The position numbers and the translations under genes were made by a program. The notes below the pieces were generated by a model, which was given only the letters and a program-made list of their open reading frames with translations, had not been told where the DNA came from and searched no databases. From Gemmatimonadales bacterium (GTDB lineage Bacteria; Gemmatimonadota; Gemmatimonadetes; Gemmatimonadales; GWC2-71-9), in NCBI GenBank assembly GCA_036500345.1, contig DASYCE010000028.1, positions 1-64,000 on the forward strand: a stretch of DNA of 64,000 bases, in the 5' to 3' direction. Of this stretch, positions 50,830-60,435 are shown piece by piece (the first letter of the stretch is position 1; every line of letters starts with the position of its first letter).

Positions 50830-51944
50830 TGCGCATCGACGTGTTGCAGCTGCGACTCCGCACCCTGATTGCAGCCTCGGCGACTGTCGCGACGATCGCA
50901 TCGTGCGGCGGCAAGAACACCCCGGCGACCACCGCGGCGGTCCCACCGGTCGATGTCGCCTCGGGGAATGTCGCCGTTGCCGACTCTGCCACGGTGGAAA
51001 GCGGTCCCGCGATTTCCGGCACGCTGACTCCCGATCGCTCCGCCCAACTCAAGGCGCAGGCGGCCGGGACGATCGAAGGGATGTACGTCGACGAGGGTGC
51101 TGTGGTGCATGCCGGCCAGGTGCTGGCGTTGATCGACACACTCTCCCTCGCCGAGGCGGCACGATCGGCGCGATCACAATTGACCAGCGCGAAGCTCGCG
51201 GCGGATGTGGCGAAGCGGAACTACGACCGGAACGTCAATCTGCACGCCGCCGGTGCGATCGCCGACCGCGATCTCGAGGTGGCGCACAATCAATCGGTCG
51301 CAGCCGACGCGGCAGTCGCCGATGCGCAGAGCAAGCTCACGACGGCGGAACGACAGCTCTCCAACGCCATCGTCCGCGCGCCGTTCAACGGCCAGGTCAG
51401 CACCCGCCCCGCCAACACCGGCGATGTGCTGCAGCTCGGCAATCCGATCATGACGATCGTCGATCCGAGCGAACTCGAACTCGATGCATCGGTCGGCGCC
51501 GATTTCATCTCGAGGATCAAGGCCGGCACCAAGGTCGACTTCTCGGTCAACGGCAATCCCGGGCACACCTTCACCGGGCACGTCGCGCGGATCAACCCGA
51601 CGGTCGACACGGTGACGCGGCAGGTCCGCCTCTACATCACCGTGCCGAATCAGGACCGGTCGCTTGCCGGAGGGCTCTTTGCGCAGGGACGGGTGGCGCT
51701 GTCGGTGGTGCACGGGATCGCAATTCCCACCGCTGCGCTCGATACGCGCACCGCGAGCACCATGGTGCATCGCGTCCGTGGCGGCAAGATCGAGGACGTG
51801 AACGTATCCCTCGGCGTGCGCGATGACCTCGCCGAGCGAGTGCAGGTGCTGAGCGGACTTTCCGTCGGCGATACCGTTCTTCTCAGTGCCGCGCTCGGCA
51901 CGCCGGCCGGTACGTCCGTGCGCGTCACGCAGGGAGATCACTGA
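50829..51944 (+). CDS. RND efflux periplasmic adaptor subunit (HlyD/MFP family)
   Basis: 371 aa. Lipoprotein adaptor: lipobox IASC near residue 26. Lipoyl half-domain KAQAAGTIEGMYVDEGAVVHAGQVLA (about 75-100), coiled hairpin (AARSARSQLTSAKLAADVAKRNYDRN and AVADAQSKLTTAERQL), second lipoyl half RAPFNGQVSTRPANTGDVL and beta-barrel domain with VARINPTVDTVTRQVRLY. It links the RND pump to the TolC channel. Longer frame to 50460 overlaps the TolC gene and is rejected. Confidence 0.9.
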   Translation: MRIDVLQLRLRTLIAASATVATIASCGGKNTPATTAAVPPVDVASGNVAVADSATVESGPAISGTLTPDRSAQLKAQAAGTIEGMYVDEGAVVHAGQVLALIDTLSLAEAARSARSQLTSAKLAADVAKRNYDRNVNLHAAGAIADRDLEVAHNQSVAADAAVADAQSKLTTAERQLSNAIVRAPFNGQVSTRPANTGDVLQLGNPIMTIVDPSELELDASVGADFISRIKAGTKVDFSVNGNPGHTFTGHVARINPTVDTVTRQVRLYITVPNQDRSLAGGLFAQGRVALSVVHGIAIPTAALDTRTASTMVHRVRGGKIEDVNVSLGVRDDLAERVQVLSGLSVGDTVLLSAALGTPAGTSVRVTQGDH

Positions 51945-51946
51945 CG

Positions 51947-54900
51947 ATGGCGGGGCACGACGTGCCGCAGCACCGGATGTGGATTTCGGATTTCGCGATC
52001 CGCCGTCCGCTGATCACCGTCGTCACGATGATCACCCTGGTGGCGTTCGGGGTGGCAGCGCTGATCAATCTGCAGACCGATGAATTCCCCGACATCGCCC
52101 AGCCGGTCGTCGGCGTCACGATCACCTATCCCGGCGCGGCACCCGACGTGGTCGAACGCGAGATCATCGATCCGGTCGAGGAAGCGATCTTCGGGCTCTC
52201 CGGCGTCGACCGCAACAAGACCACGGCGAACGCCGTCGATGGCCTGGCACAGTTCACCGTCTTCTTCGACTTCAGCAAGCCGGTCGCCGAAGCAGCGCAG
52301 GATGTCCGCGACGCCATCTCGACGATTCGCAGCAACCTCCCGGCCGAGATGGATGATCCGGTCATCTCGCGATTCGACCCGAGTGAACAGCCGATCCTCT
52401 CGCTCACCGTGACCGGCGCGGGGATGGATGCGCGCGCACTCACCCAGGTCGCCGATCCGACGGTGGTGCGCGCGCTGCGCGGCGTTCCCGGTGTCGCCCA
52501 GGCGACGGTCGTCGGTGGGTCGTATCCCGAGATGACGGTGCAGCTCAAGCCCGACGCGATGCAGGCCGCCAGCGTCGGCGTCAACGATGTCGTCGCAGCG
52601 CTCGGCAGCGAGAATCTCGCCGCGCCGGTCGGCCGCCTCAACGGCGCGTCGACCGAAGAGTCGATCCGGCTGCGCGGCCGCCCCGAAGACGCCGCGGCGT
52701 TCCGGCAGGTGGTCGTCGCGCAGCGCAACGGTTCGCTCATCCGCCTCGGCGATGTCGCCGACGTCTTCGAGGGGAACGAGGAACTCCGCACCGCGGCCGA
52801 CTTCAACGGCAAGGCGGCAGTCGGCATCGAAGTGAAGAAGTCGAAGGGGTATTCGACGACGCAGGTGGTTGATGAATTGAAGACCGTGATCAATCAGATC
52901 CAGCCGACGCTCCCCCGCGGCGCCACGGTGGCGATCGTGCGTGACGCCGGTGTGCGTGTGTCGCGCGCGGTGGAGAACGTGCAGAGCGCCCTGATCGAAG
53001 GGGCACTCCTCACGGTGCTTGTCGTCTTCCTCTTCCTCAATTCGTGGCGGTCGACCGTCATCACCGGTCTCGCGCTTCCGGTCTCCGCGCTGGCGAGCTT
53101 CATCGCCGTGTGGGCGTGCGGCTTCACCCTCAATACGATGTCGCTCCTCGGCCTCTCGCTCGCGATCGGCATCCTGATCGACGACGCGATCGTGGTGCGC
53201 GAGAACATCGTGCGACACGTGGAGATGGGGAAGGATCACCTGCGCGCGGCGCAGGAGGGGACCGCCGAAATCGGGATGGCGGTCGCCGCGACGACCTTCT
53301 CGATCGTCTGCGTCTTCGTGCCGATCGCGTTCATGTCGGGGCTGTCGGGGCAATGGTTCAAGCCGTTCGCGCTCACCATCGCATGCGCGGTGCTGGTCTC
53401 GCTCTTCGTATCGTTCTCGCTCGACCCGATGCTCTCGGCGTACTGGCCCGATCCGCACCGGCACGAACACCAGAAGCACTGGATCACCCGGCAGCTCGAC
53501 AAGTTCAATCACTGGTTTGCGCGGCGCACCGACAACTACGCCAGCATCGTCGGCTGGGCGCTTGATCACCGCTACACGATGGTGGCGCTCGCCGTGCTTT
53601 CCTTTGTGGGCGCCATCGCGTTGCAGATGACGCTGGGTGGATTCGGTTTCGTCCCCGTCTCCGATCGCAGCGAGATCGAGGTGATCGTCGAAGCGCCGCC
53701 GAGCTCGAACCTCGCCTACACCGAGGAACGGACCGAGGCGATTGCGAAGCTCGCGCGGGCACATCCGGAGGTGGAATACACCTACGCATCGATCGGGAGC
53801 GCGGTGCCGCTCAGGACGCCGGGTGTCGATCAGGCCGACCTCTACATCAAGCTCACGCCCAAGGCGTCGCGGTCGCTGTCGCAGAACGATCTGGGGATCA
53901 TCTTCCGGCGAGAGTTCGCACAGATCAACGGCGTGAAGGCCTCGGTCTTCACCGGGGGCTTCGGCGGGGCGATCAAGGAGATGCAGTTCCAGATTCGCGG
54001 CCCCGATGCTGCCGTCCTCACTCGCCTCGGCGAGCAGGGGGTCACGCTCGCGAGCAAGGTGCACGGCGCCGCCGACGTGGGACTGTCACAGCGCGGCGCG
54101 CGACAGGAACTCACCGTCGATGTCGATCGCGCCCTCGCCGGCTCGATGGGACTCTCGATCGCACAGGTGGCGCAGGCGATGCGGCCGGCGTTCGCCGGGA
54201 TTCATCAGGGTGACTGGGTCGATCCCACCGGCGAAACGCGCGACGTCCGGATCCGCCTCGCTCCCGAAGCACGCCAGCGCCCCGCCGACCTGGCGCAGCT
54301 GCCGATCACCGTCACCGGCACCGATCGGCGGGTGCACGTCATCCCCCTCGGCCAGATCGCGAAAATCGGCGTCGAAGAGGCGCCGGGACAGGTCGATCAT
54401 ATCGACCGCAGTCGCGTCGTATCGGTCGAGGCGAACACCCAGGACCGCGCGCTCAACGAAGTCTCCAACGACGTCCTCAAGCAGCTCAGGACGCTGAACC
54501 TCCCGCCGGGGTACGCGATCGCCCTCGGCGGGCAGAGCAGCGACCAGGCCGAAGTCTTCCGCGACATCTTCACCGCACTCGGCATCGCCGTGCTGCTGAT
54601 GTACATGATCCTCGTGGTGCAGTTCGGCTCGTTCCTCGACCCGATCGCGATCCTGATCTCGCTGCCGCTGTCGCTGATCGGCGTGGTGATCGCGCTGATC
54701 GTGACGCACGACACGCTCAACATCATGTCGCTGATCGGCGTGATCCTGCTGATGGGAATCGTGGCGAAGAACGCGATCCTGCTTCTCGATTTCGCCAAGG
54801 CGGCGCGCGAGCAGCGCGGTCTCTCGCTGCGTGACGCGCTGATCGAGGCGGGACGGATCCGTTTGCGGCCGATCCTGATGACCACCTTCGCGCTGATCGC

Positions 54901-55156
54901 GGGAATGTTTCCGGTGGCGCTCGGGCATGGCGAGGGCGCCGACTTCCGCGCGCCGCTCGGCCGCGCCGTGATCGGCGGGGTGATCACCTCGACGATCCTG
55001 ACGCTGCTGGTGATTCCGACGTTCTACGAGATCATCGACGGCGGCAGGACGTGGTTTGCGCGCGCGGCGGCGAAGGTGTTCGGTGGGAGTGCTGCGTGGG
55101 CGCCGAAAACGGCGGAGCATGAGGTGCCGGAGGTCGTCGCCGCGGAGAAGCGGTAG
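51947..55156 (+). CDS. RND (AcrB/MexF-type, HAE1) multidrug efflux permease
   Basis: 1069 aa, full length. Inner-membrane proton/drug antiporter. Twelve membrane helices with two large periplasmic loops. N-terminal FAIRRPLITVVTMITLVAFGVAAL and LQTDEFPDIAQP are typical; in helix 4 the proton-relay acidic pair is in LAIGILIDDAIVVREN (about 400-415). The C-terminal half has the family's LMGIVAKNAILLLDFA and the final helix. Third structural gene of the efflux operon, 2 nt after the adaptor stop. Long antisense frames within it are not genes. Confidence 0.93.
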   Translation: MAGHDVPQHRMWISDFAIRRPLITVVTMITLVAFGVAALINLQTDEFPDIAQPVVGVTITYPGAAPDVVEREIIDPVEEAIFGLSGVDRNKTTANAVDGLAQFTVFFDFSKPVAEAAQDVRDAISTIRSNLPAEMDDPVISRFDPSEQPILSLTVTGAGMDARALTQVADPTVVRALRGVPGVAQATVVGGSYPEMTVQLKPDAMQAASVGVNDVVAALGSENLAAPVGRLNGASTEESIRLRGRPEDAAAFRQVVVAQRNGSLIRLGDVADVFEGNEELRTAADFNGKAAVGIEVKKSKGYSTTQVVDELKTVINQIQPTLPRGATVAIVRDAGVRVSRAVENVQSALIEGALLTVLVVFLFLNSWRSTVITGLALPVSALASFIAVWACGFTLNTMSLLGLSLAIGILIDDAIVVRENIVRHVEMGKDHLRAAQEGTAEIGMAVAATTFSIVCVFVPIAFMSGLSGQWFKPFALTIACAVLVSLFVSFSLDPMLSAYWPDPHRHEHQKHWITRQLDKFNHWFARRTDNYASIVGWALDHRYTMVALAVLSFVGAIALQMTLGGFGFVPVSDRSEIEVIVEAPPSSNLAYTEERTEAIAKLARAHPEVEYTYASIGSAVPLRTPGVDQADLYIKLTPKASRSLSQNDLGIIFRREFAQINGVKASVFTGGFGGAIKEMQFQIRGPDAAVLTRLGEQGVTLASKVHGAADVGLSQRGARQELTVDVDRALAGSMGLSIAQVAQAMRPAFAGIHQGDWVDPTGETRDVRIRLAPEARQRPADLAQLPITVTGTDRRVHVIPLGQIAKIGVEEAPGQVDHIDRSRVVSVEANTQDRALNEVSNDVLKQLRTLNLPPGYAIALGGQSSDQAEVFRDIFTALGIAVLLMYMILVVQFGSFLDPIAILISLPLSLIGVVIALIVTHDTLNIMSLIGVILLMGIVAKNAILLLDFAKAAREQRGLSLRDALIEAGRIRLRPILMTTFALIAGMFPVALGHGEGADFRAPLGRAVIGGVITSTILTLLVIPTFYEIIDGGRTWFARAAAKVFGGSAAWAPKTAEHEVPEVVAAEKR

Positions 55157-55167
55157 CCGCGGGTGTC

Positions 55168-55188
55168 ATCCCGAGCGTAGCGAGGGAT
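55168..55188. repeat. REP-like palindromic element between convergent genes
   Basis: ATCCCGAGCGTAGCGAGGGAT, an imperfect stem with ATCCC/GGGAT arms and inner GC/GC pairs. This type of sequence (often translated as CHPERSEGS in spurious ORFs) is widespread as an intergenic repeat in several phyla. It lies between the RND pump gene and the DUF1761 gene and may work as a terminator. Confidence 0.5.
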
Positions 55189-55192
55189 CGGC

Positions 55193-55606
55193 TTACGTAC
55201 GGTTCATCACCCCCAGCACCGCACCCATCACGGTGAACTGCACCACGTAATACCCCGCGCTGATCGCCCAGTGCCGCACTGACTTCCGCTCGAAGGCGTA
55301 GTTCGACGCGAACGACATCGCGATCCAGCAGACGCCGCCCGCAAACCCCCGCTTGACGCCGATCACCAGCGAATGGTGTTGCGGCGTGACCAGCAGCACC
55401 GCCATCGCGTACGCCGCGAGCAGCGCCGCGATCAGCGCCGCCGAGTACCGGCGCGCCACCATCGGATCGGTGCGGATCATCTCCAGCGTGACGCCGCTCT
55501 CGGCCATCCACGGACGCGCGAACATCAGCGGCGAATACCAGAGCGCGCCGAGCACGAATGCGGCTGCGGCGGCAGCGACAACGGCGAGATAATTGACCTC
55601 CGGCAT
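55193..55606 (-). CDS. DUF1761 family membrane protein
   Basis: 137 aa with four membrane helices: VAAAAAAFVLGALWYSPLMFARPWM at the start (the DUF1761 signature with its LWYSP), ALIAALLAAYAMAVLLV, a central loop and a C-terminal helix FTVMGAVLGVM. Function not established. ATG 55606 shares one base with the upstream methyltransferase stop, so the pair form an operon. Confidence 0.83.
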   Translation of the reverse strand: MPEVNYLAVVAAAAAAFVLGALWYSPLMFARPWMAESGVTLEMIRTDPMVARRYSAALIAALLAAYAMAVLLVTPQHHSLVIGVKRGFAGGVCWIAMSFASNYAFERKSVRHWAISAGYYVVQFTVMGAVLGVMNRT

Positions 55607-56208
55607 CAGCGCCGCCGCCGCTTCGGTACCATTTCCGCCGGGAGCTCTTCAAGCGAAATCGGGCCGGTGTGCGGCGGCGGTGTCCACGCGCGGCGCATCG
55701 GCAGCCAGCAGCGGACTTCACGCCGGTAGAGTTCGAAGTCGCGGCCGAAGACTTTCTGCAGCGCGTCCTCCTCGGCGGGACGGATGCCGAAGTTCCAGAT
55801 CAGCGCAATCGCCGCAACGAAGAGCAGCACGAGCACCGAGCCCGAGTAGATCCCGACACCGATCCCCTGGACAACGAGCCCGATCACCAGCGGGTTTCGG
55901 AACCACGCATAGGGCCCGCTCACCACCAGCCGGCGCGGCGCGTCGAAGGGCAGCGGTGTCCCGCCGCCCTTGATCGCGAGCACCACCGCACTCCACGCGA
56001 CGAGGAGCGTGCCGAGTATCAGGACCGCGAGACCGAGATCGCCGCGCTCAGGAAAGAAGAAGGTGTCGAGTGCGGCGTCGTGCTGCCACGCCACCATGAT
56101 CTTCGGGACGAACCACGACAGCACGAACGACCCTCCCGCAATGATCGGGACGGTCTTGGTCAGGTTCCAGAATGCGGGGGCCGGTCGGGCCACGCGATAA
56201 CGGGGCAC
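55606..56208 (-). CDS. Isoprenylcysteine carboxyl methyltransferase-like (ICMT/PEMT) membrane protein
   Basis: 200 aa with about five membrane helices. C-terminal block GPYAWFRNPLVIGLVVQGIG and the downstream PAEEDALQKVFGRDFELYRREV (about 120-170) is the SAM-binding signature of ICMT/PEMT-type membrane methyltransferases. Substrate unclear, perhaps lipid or amine; protein prenylation is not expected in bacteria. Starts with GTG 56208 preceded at 6 nt by TATCTTC, the window's promoter motif, without ribosome site. Confidence 0.8.
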   Translation of the reverse strand: MPRYRVARPAPAFWNLTKTVPIIAGGSFVLSWFVPKIMVAWQHDAALDTFFFPERGDLGLAVLILGTLLVAWSAVVLAIKGGGTPLPFDAPRRLVVSGPYAWFRNPLVIGLVVQGIGVGIYSGSVLVLLFVAAIALIWNFGIRPAEEDALQKVFGRDFELYRREVRCWLPMRRAWTPPPHTGPISLEELPAEMVPKRRRR

Positions 56209-56290
56209 GAAACCGAAGATAGGAAGCGGGCCAGCCCGTCACCAGTCTGTGCGACGCCGCGACAATGTTGGCCCCGCGCCACAGTGTCCG

Positions 56291-58705
56291 CTATTCGACG
56301 CGCATCGCTGTCAGCGGATCGACCCGCGTGGCGCGGAATGACGGGACCAGCGTCGCGGCGAGTCCCGCCACCGCCAGGAGGGCGCACGCTGCAACCCACG
56401 TCACGACATCGAGCGGATTGACCCCGTACAGGAGGCCGGTGAGCAGCCGCGTCACGACCGCCGACCCGGCGAGACCGATTGCGGTGCCGATCCCGACCAG
56501 CACCATCCCCTGTGACGCGACCAGCCGCACGATCCCCGCCGACGAACTCCCCAGCGCATTCCGGATCCCGAGCTCGCGCGTCCGCTGCGCGACTGCGTAG
56601 CTCATCACGCCATAGAGCCCCGCGATCGCCAGGATCACCGCAACGAGCGCAAAGGTGCCGAGGAGGATCAGGAAGAAGCGCGGTTTCCCGACGCTGGTCG
56701 TGATGATCTCGTTCATCGTGCGCACACCGGTGACCGCTGCGAGCGGATCGATGCGGCGCACCGCAGCGCGCACCGCTGGAAGGACCGCGTTCGGGTCACC
56801 ATGCTTCACCCGCACCATGACGGGAAACGACGTGGTCCCGATACCACTCTGCCGATAGGTGCTGTACATCTCCGCAGTGGGTGGAGCGAACGGTCCCGCG
56901 TTGCGGATGTTGCTCACCACGCCGACGATGGTGCCGAAGGTCGTGTCGCCGGTGTAGAAGCGCTTGCCGATCGGATCCTTTCCCTTGAAGTCGCGCGCCA
57001 CGAGTGCCTGGTTCACGACCACGACGTAGGGTGACTCCTTGCGCTCGTCATCCGATGGCCGCAGCAACCGACCGGAGATCAGCCGCTGCCTGGTCACGGC
57101 GAAGAAGTCCGGCGTGATGACCCGGTTCTCCGCCAGCGGCAGCTGTGTCGGGTTGTCGCCGGGCTGACCCTCGTAGCGAACGTTGCCGTTCCATCCCCAG
57201 TTGTCGTACGGAAGCAGCTGGATTGCCGCGGCGGCGGCGACCCCCGGAACCTGCTGGATTGCCGCGATCGCCGGGTCGAGGAATTGTCCGAACGGTGCCG
57301 TCGGGCCGGGGTATGCTTGCGGCGAGACGGTGAGGTTGAGGGTGAGGATCGGGTTGGGGTCGAAGCCCGGATCGTTCGACATCAGCCGCGAGAATCCCTT
57401 GAGCACCAGTCCCGCGCCGACCATCAGGATCAGCGACAGCGCCACTTCGGCAATCACCAGCGCGCCAAGGGTGCGATGCTGTCCGCGTCCCATCCCGCCG
57501 CCGCGCCCGTCGCGCAGCGCATCCTGCGGATCGACCGACGCCGCGCGCCACGCCGGCACCGCGCCGCACGCAACGGCGACGATCACCGCAAGGACGAGCG
57601 CCATGGCGACCACGCGGGCATCGACGGTCAAGCCGGCGAGTTGCGGCAGTCGCGCCGCCGCGAGGGCACCGATCGTCTTGACACCGGCGAGCGCGAGCGC
57701 CAGACCAAGCACCACGCCGATCGCGGCGAGCACGAGGCTCTCGACCATGACCGGCCGCATCACCTCCCAGCGCGACCCGCCTAGCGCCGAGCGGATCGCG
57801 GTATCTCGGCGCCGCTGCACGCCGCGCGCGAGGAGGAGTGATGCGACATCGGTCGCTGCGATGAGGAGCACCATCAGTACTGCGCCGAAGGTGAGCAGCA
57901 ACGGCGTGCGAATCGCCGCCGTCGCGTCGGCAGCGAGCGGCACGACATTGATTCCTTCGCCCTTCAAGTCGGGATAGGTCGCAACCAGTCCATCGAAGAG
58001 CTGGCTGAGCTCCGCTGTAGCGGACGCCGGTGTTGCACCCGGCGCGAGACGGCCGATGAGCGGGAGGAAATTGCTGCGCCGCTGCTGCATCTGCTGATCG
58101 GAGAACCGGAGCGGCAACCAGATCTGTGCGCGAAGCACCCCGGCGCCGCGCGGAATCCGGAAGTCCCGCGGCGCGATCCCCACCACGCTGACCTGCTGCC
58201 CGTCGAGGAGAATCGTCTTGCCCACAATCGACCGGTCGGCGCCGAACTGGTCGCGCCACAATTCATCGCTGAGCACCGCGACCTGTGGCTGGTCGTGACC
58301 GTCATCCGCCGGTGTGAGGAGCCTCCCGTATTGCGGCTGGACGCCGAGCATCGGAAAGAGATTGCCGCTCACCTGAAGGACGCTCGTCTGCATCGCCTGC
58401 CCGCCCTGCACCAGCAGCGACGTGCCGAACGAGATCGCCGACAACGCCGTCAGCTTCCTGGTGCTGTGCGCCAGGTCTTCATAGTTCGGTGCGGAGAACG
58501 GCCCGGTGACGAAATGCGGCGTGGTGCGATAGACGGTGACGAGCTGGCCGGGATCGCGGAACGGCAACGGTTGTAGCAGCGCCCGTTCGATCGCGCTCGA
58601 TACCGCCGATGTGACGCCGAGCCCCAGGGCAAGGCAGAGAATCGCGGAGAGAGAGACGGCGGGGGCACGCAGCAGCGCACGCACGGCATCGCGGATCTGG
58701 GACAT
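56291..58705 (-). CDS. ADOP/MacB-type ABC permease (second copy)
   Basis: 804 aa, without the N-terminal prefix domain of the copy at 42058. Eight helices with two MacB periplasmic core/FtsX repeats: first helix SLSAILCLALGLGVTSAV near 19-36, FtsX repeats at about 270-380 and 690-800 (VIMVSYAVAQRTRELGIRNALGSS pattern near 705). No ATPase nearby. AGGAG is 7 nt before the ATG. No PadR gene is adjacent, so its control differs from the other copy. Probably an orphan permease that borrows an ATPase or acts alone. Confidence 0.87.
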   Translation of the reverse strand: MSQIRDAVRALLRAPAVSLSAILCLALGLGVTSAVSSAIERALLQPLPFRDPGQLVTVYRTTPHFVTGPFSAPNYEDLAHSTRKLTALSAISFGTSLLVQGGQAMQTSVLQVSGNLFPMLGVQPQYGRLLTPADDGHDQPQVAVLSDELWRDQFGADRSIVGKTILLDGQQVSVVGIAPRDFRIPRGAGVLRAQIWLPLRFSDQQMQQRRSNFLPLIGRLAPGATPASATAELSQLFDGLVATYPDLKGEGINVVPLAADATAAIRTPLLLTFGAVLMVLLIAATDVASLLLARGVQRRRDTAIRSALGGSRWEVMRPVMVESLVLAAIGVVLGLALALAGVKTIGALAAARLPQLAGLTVDARVVAMALVLAVIVAVACGAVPAWRAASVDPQDALRDGRGGGMGRGQHRTLGALVIAEVALSLILMVGAGLVLKGFSRLMSNDPGFDPNPILTLNLTVSPQAYPGPTAPFGQFLDPAIAAIQQVPGVAAAAAIQLLPYDNWGWNGNVRYEGQPGDNPTQLPLAENRVITPDFFAVTRQRLISGRLLRPSDDERKESPYVVVVNQALVARDFKGKDPIGKRFYTGDTTFGTIVGVVSNIRNAGPFAPPTAEMYSTYRQSGIGTTSFPVMVRVKHGDPNAVLPAVRAAVRRIDPLAAVTGVRTMNEIITTSVGKPRFFLILLGTFALVAVILAIAGLYGVMSYAVAQRTRELGIRNALGSSSAGIVRLVASQGMVLVGIGTAIGLAGSAVVTRLLTGLLYGVNPLDVVTWVAACALLAVAGLAATLVPSFRATRVDPLTAMRVE

Positions 58706-58777
58706 GGTCGGCTCCTGGCAGGTACGTCGTTGGATGCAGGAGCCGAAAAAAGGGTTGTCGCCCTCTCTCCCGGCCGG

Positions 58778-59707
58778 TCAGTAGCGGTCGAGGTCCCGGG
58801 CGATCACCACCCGCCCGGTGTACCCGCCGCGCCGAACGCCGGCGATCAGCTCGCCGTCAGTGGCACCCATCCGTACGATGTGATCGAGAATAAGTAGGCG
58901 CGGTGCGGCGCGGGCAGCGATCGCGCCGAGTTCGACGTCAGAGGTGTGAAAGCTCTTGAGATACGCCGGCCAGTCATTTCCATTGGGGCGATTCTCCGGG
59001 GCGACTCGCGATGCCGGATAGACCTCGTGGATCAGGACGTCGACGTGCCGTGCGGCGACCTCCAGCGAATCATCGGGACGGGTGTCGCCGGAGATCACGA
59101 TCGATCGCGTCGGCGTGTCGACGCGATAGCCGTACGCTTCCTTCCAGTCGCCGTGCCGCACTGGGATTGCCGTCACTCGCACCCCGTCGCTGTCGTACAC
59201 CACGCCAGGTGAGATCTCGTGCACATCGGCGCGATAGACATCCGGAAGCTCGTGCTCCAGCCCGTTGATCCGGACTGCGATATCCTCGCTCCACGCGTCG
59301 AGGATATCGTCGACCATCTTCCTGAGGCCGTGCGGCCCGTAGAGCTGCAACGGTGCACGCCGCCGCGCAACCCACGATGTGAGGATCAGGTCGGGGAGAC
59401 CGAGGGTGTGATCACTGTGCAGATGGGTGATGAACGTCGCGGTCGGGCCGCTCACCGGAAGATGCGCCGCCGCAAGCCGCCGCTCCACGCCGACGCCGGC
59501 GTCGAAGAGAAAGACTCGCGATCCCACGACGATTGCCGTCGCTGCGCCGAATGATGTCGGATCGGGAGTCGGCGTGCCGGTACCGAGAAAGACGATCGCG
59601 GTGCGGTCGGCGCGAGGCAGTGCAACGGCAGGACTCTTCCCGCTCCATGTGCCGGCGCCGGTCGCTATGGCAATCATTGCGATAGCGGCCGCCGCGCGGT
59701 GCAGCAT
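58778..59707 (-). CDS. MBL-fold metallo-hydrolase, exported
   Basis: 309 aa. N-terminal hydrophobic signal segment (AAAAIAMIAIATGAG), then a metallo-beta-lactamase fold with HLHSDH at 95-100 (two metals), later Asp and His ligands (SGDTRPDD and the C-terminal DHIVRMG). Resembles ribonuclease Z/arylsulfatase-like MBL enzymes, but the signal segment suggests an envelope esterase or sulfatase-like role. ATG 59707 shares one base with the stop of the SGNH gene. Confidence 0.83.
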   Translation of the reverse strand: MLHRAAAAIAMIAIATGAGTWSGKSPAVALPRADRTAIVFLGTGTPTPDPTSFGAATAIVVGSRVFLFDAGVGVERRLAAAHLPVSGPTATFITHLHSDHTLGLPDLILTSWVARRRAPLQLYGPHGLRKMVDDILDAWSEDIAVRINGLEHELPDVYRADVHEISPGVVYDSDGVRVTAIPVRHGDWKEAYGYRVDTPTRSIVISGDTRPDDSLEVAARHVDVLIHEVYPASRVAPENRPNGNDWPAYLKSFHTSDVELGAIAARAAPRLLILDHIVRMGATDGELIAGVRRGGYTGRVVIARDLDRY

Positions 59708-60435
59708 CAGATCTTCACCGCCTGCATCCATGCATCAGCGATCGCCTCGTGTCCCGCCGCCGTCGGATGCACTCCGTCCGATGCCCAGTATGCCGCGCTG
59801 CTCTTCGCCGCTCGGCGCTGGAACATCTCGTGGAGCGGCACGAAGCGCGCACCGGCGCGATCGGCGACTCGGCGGGATGCTGCGCGGAGTTGGTCGAACT
59901 CCGGAAACCACGCATCGGTCACCGCACCGGTGTGCAGCACGAACGGTTCGAGCACCACCAGCTTCACCTGCGGCAGCGCGCGCTTCGTCTGCGCGAGGAG
60001 CGCCGCGTATCCCGATTCGTATCCGCTCACGACATCGGCCGCCGGCGTCTTTCCCAGTGTGTGCCAGACGTCATTGACGCCGATCAGGATGGACAGCAGC
60101 CCAGGCTTGAGATCGAGAGTGTCGCTCTGCCACCGCGCCGCGAGATCGGCGACGATGTTTCCGCTCACGCCGCGATTGAAGCACTGATAGTCACTCTTCG
60201 GTTGCTCCTCACGGAGCCGGCTGGTCAGCAGCAGCGGATAGCCGGTACCGAGCGCACCGGGATCGTTTGCTGCCGCCGCCTTGCGGTTGCGGCCGCAATC
60301 GGTGATCGAATCGCCCTGGAAGACGATCGTGGCGGAGGCATCGACGGCAACACTCGCCGAGAGCGTGCCGGCGGGCAAAGCGCTTGCCGCCGCGGTGGCC
60401 GCCGTCGCCTGCAGGAATTCGCGTCGAGTCGTCAT
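59707..60435 (-). CDS. SGNH/GDSL hydrolase with a Tat-type signal
   Basis: 242 aa. Twin-arginine signal MTTRREFLQATAAT, so exported folded. GDSIT block with the catalytic Ser near 42, GxND as GVND near 120, and the Asp-His dyad in DGVHPTAAGH near the C-terminus. Family hydrolyses esters, including acetyl groups on polysaccharides. ATG 60435 overlaps the YiiX-like gene stop (60435-60437); GTG 60438 is possible. Middle gene of the trio MBL-SGNH-YiiX. Confidence 0.87.
   Translation of the reverse strand: MTTRREFLQATAATAAASALPAGTLSASVAVDASATIVFQGDSITDCGRNRKAAAANDPGALGTGYPLLLTSRLREEQPKSDYQCFNRGVSGNIVADLAARWQSDTLDLKPGLLSILIGVNDVWHTLGKTPAADVVSGYESGYAALLAQTKRALPQVKLVVLEPFVLHTGAVTDAWFPEFDQLRAASRRVADRAGARFVPLHEMFQRRAAKSSAAYWASDGVHPTAAGHEAIADAWMQAVKI

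Noticed and set aside
51938-54064. 708-codon minus-strand frame
   Set aside because: Antisense to the RND pump gene; composed of charged low-complexity sequence with no domain.
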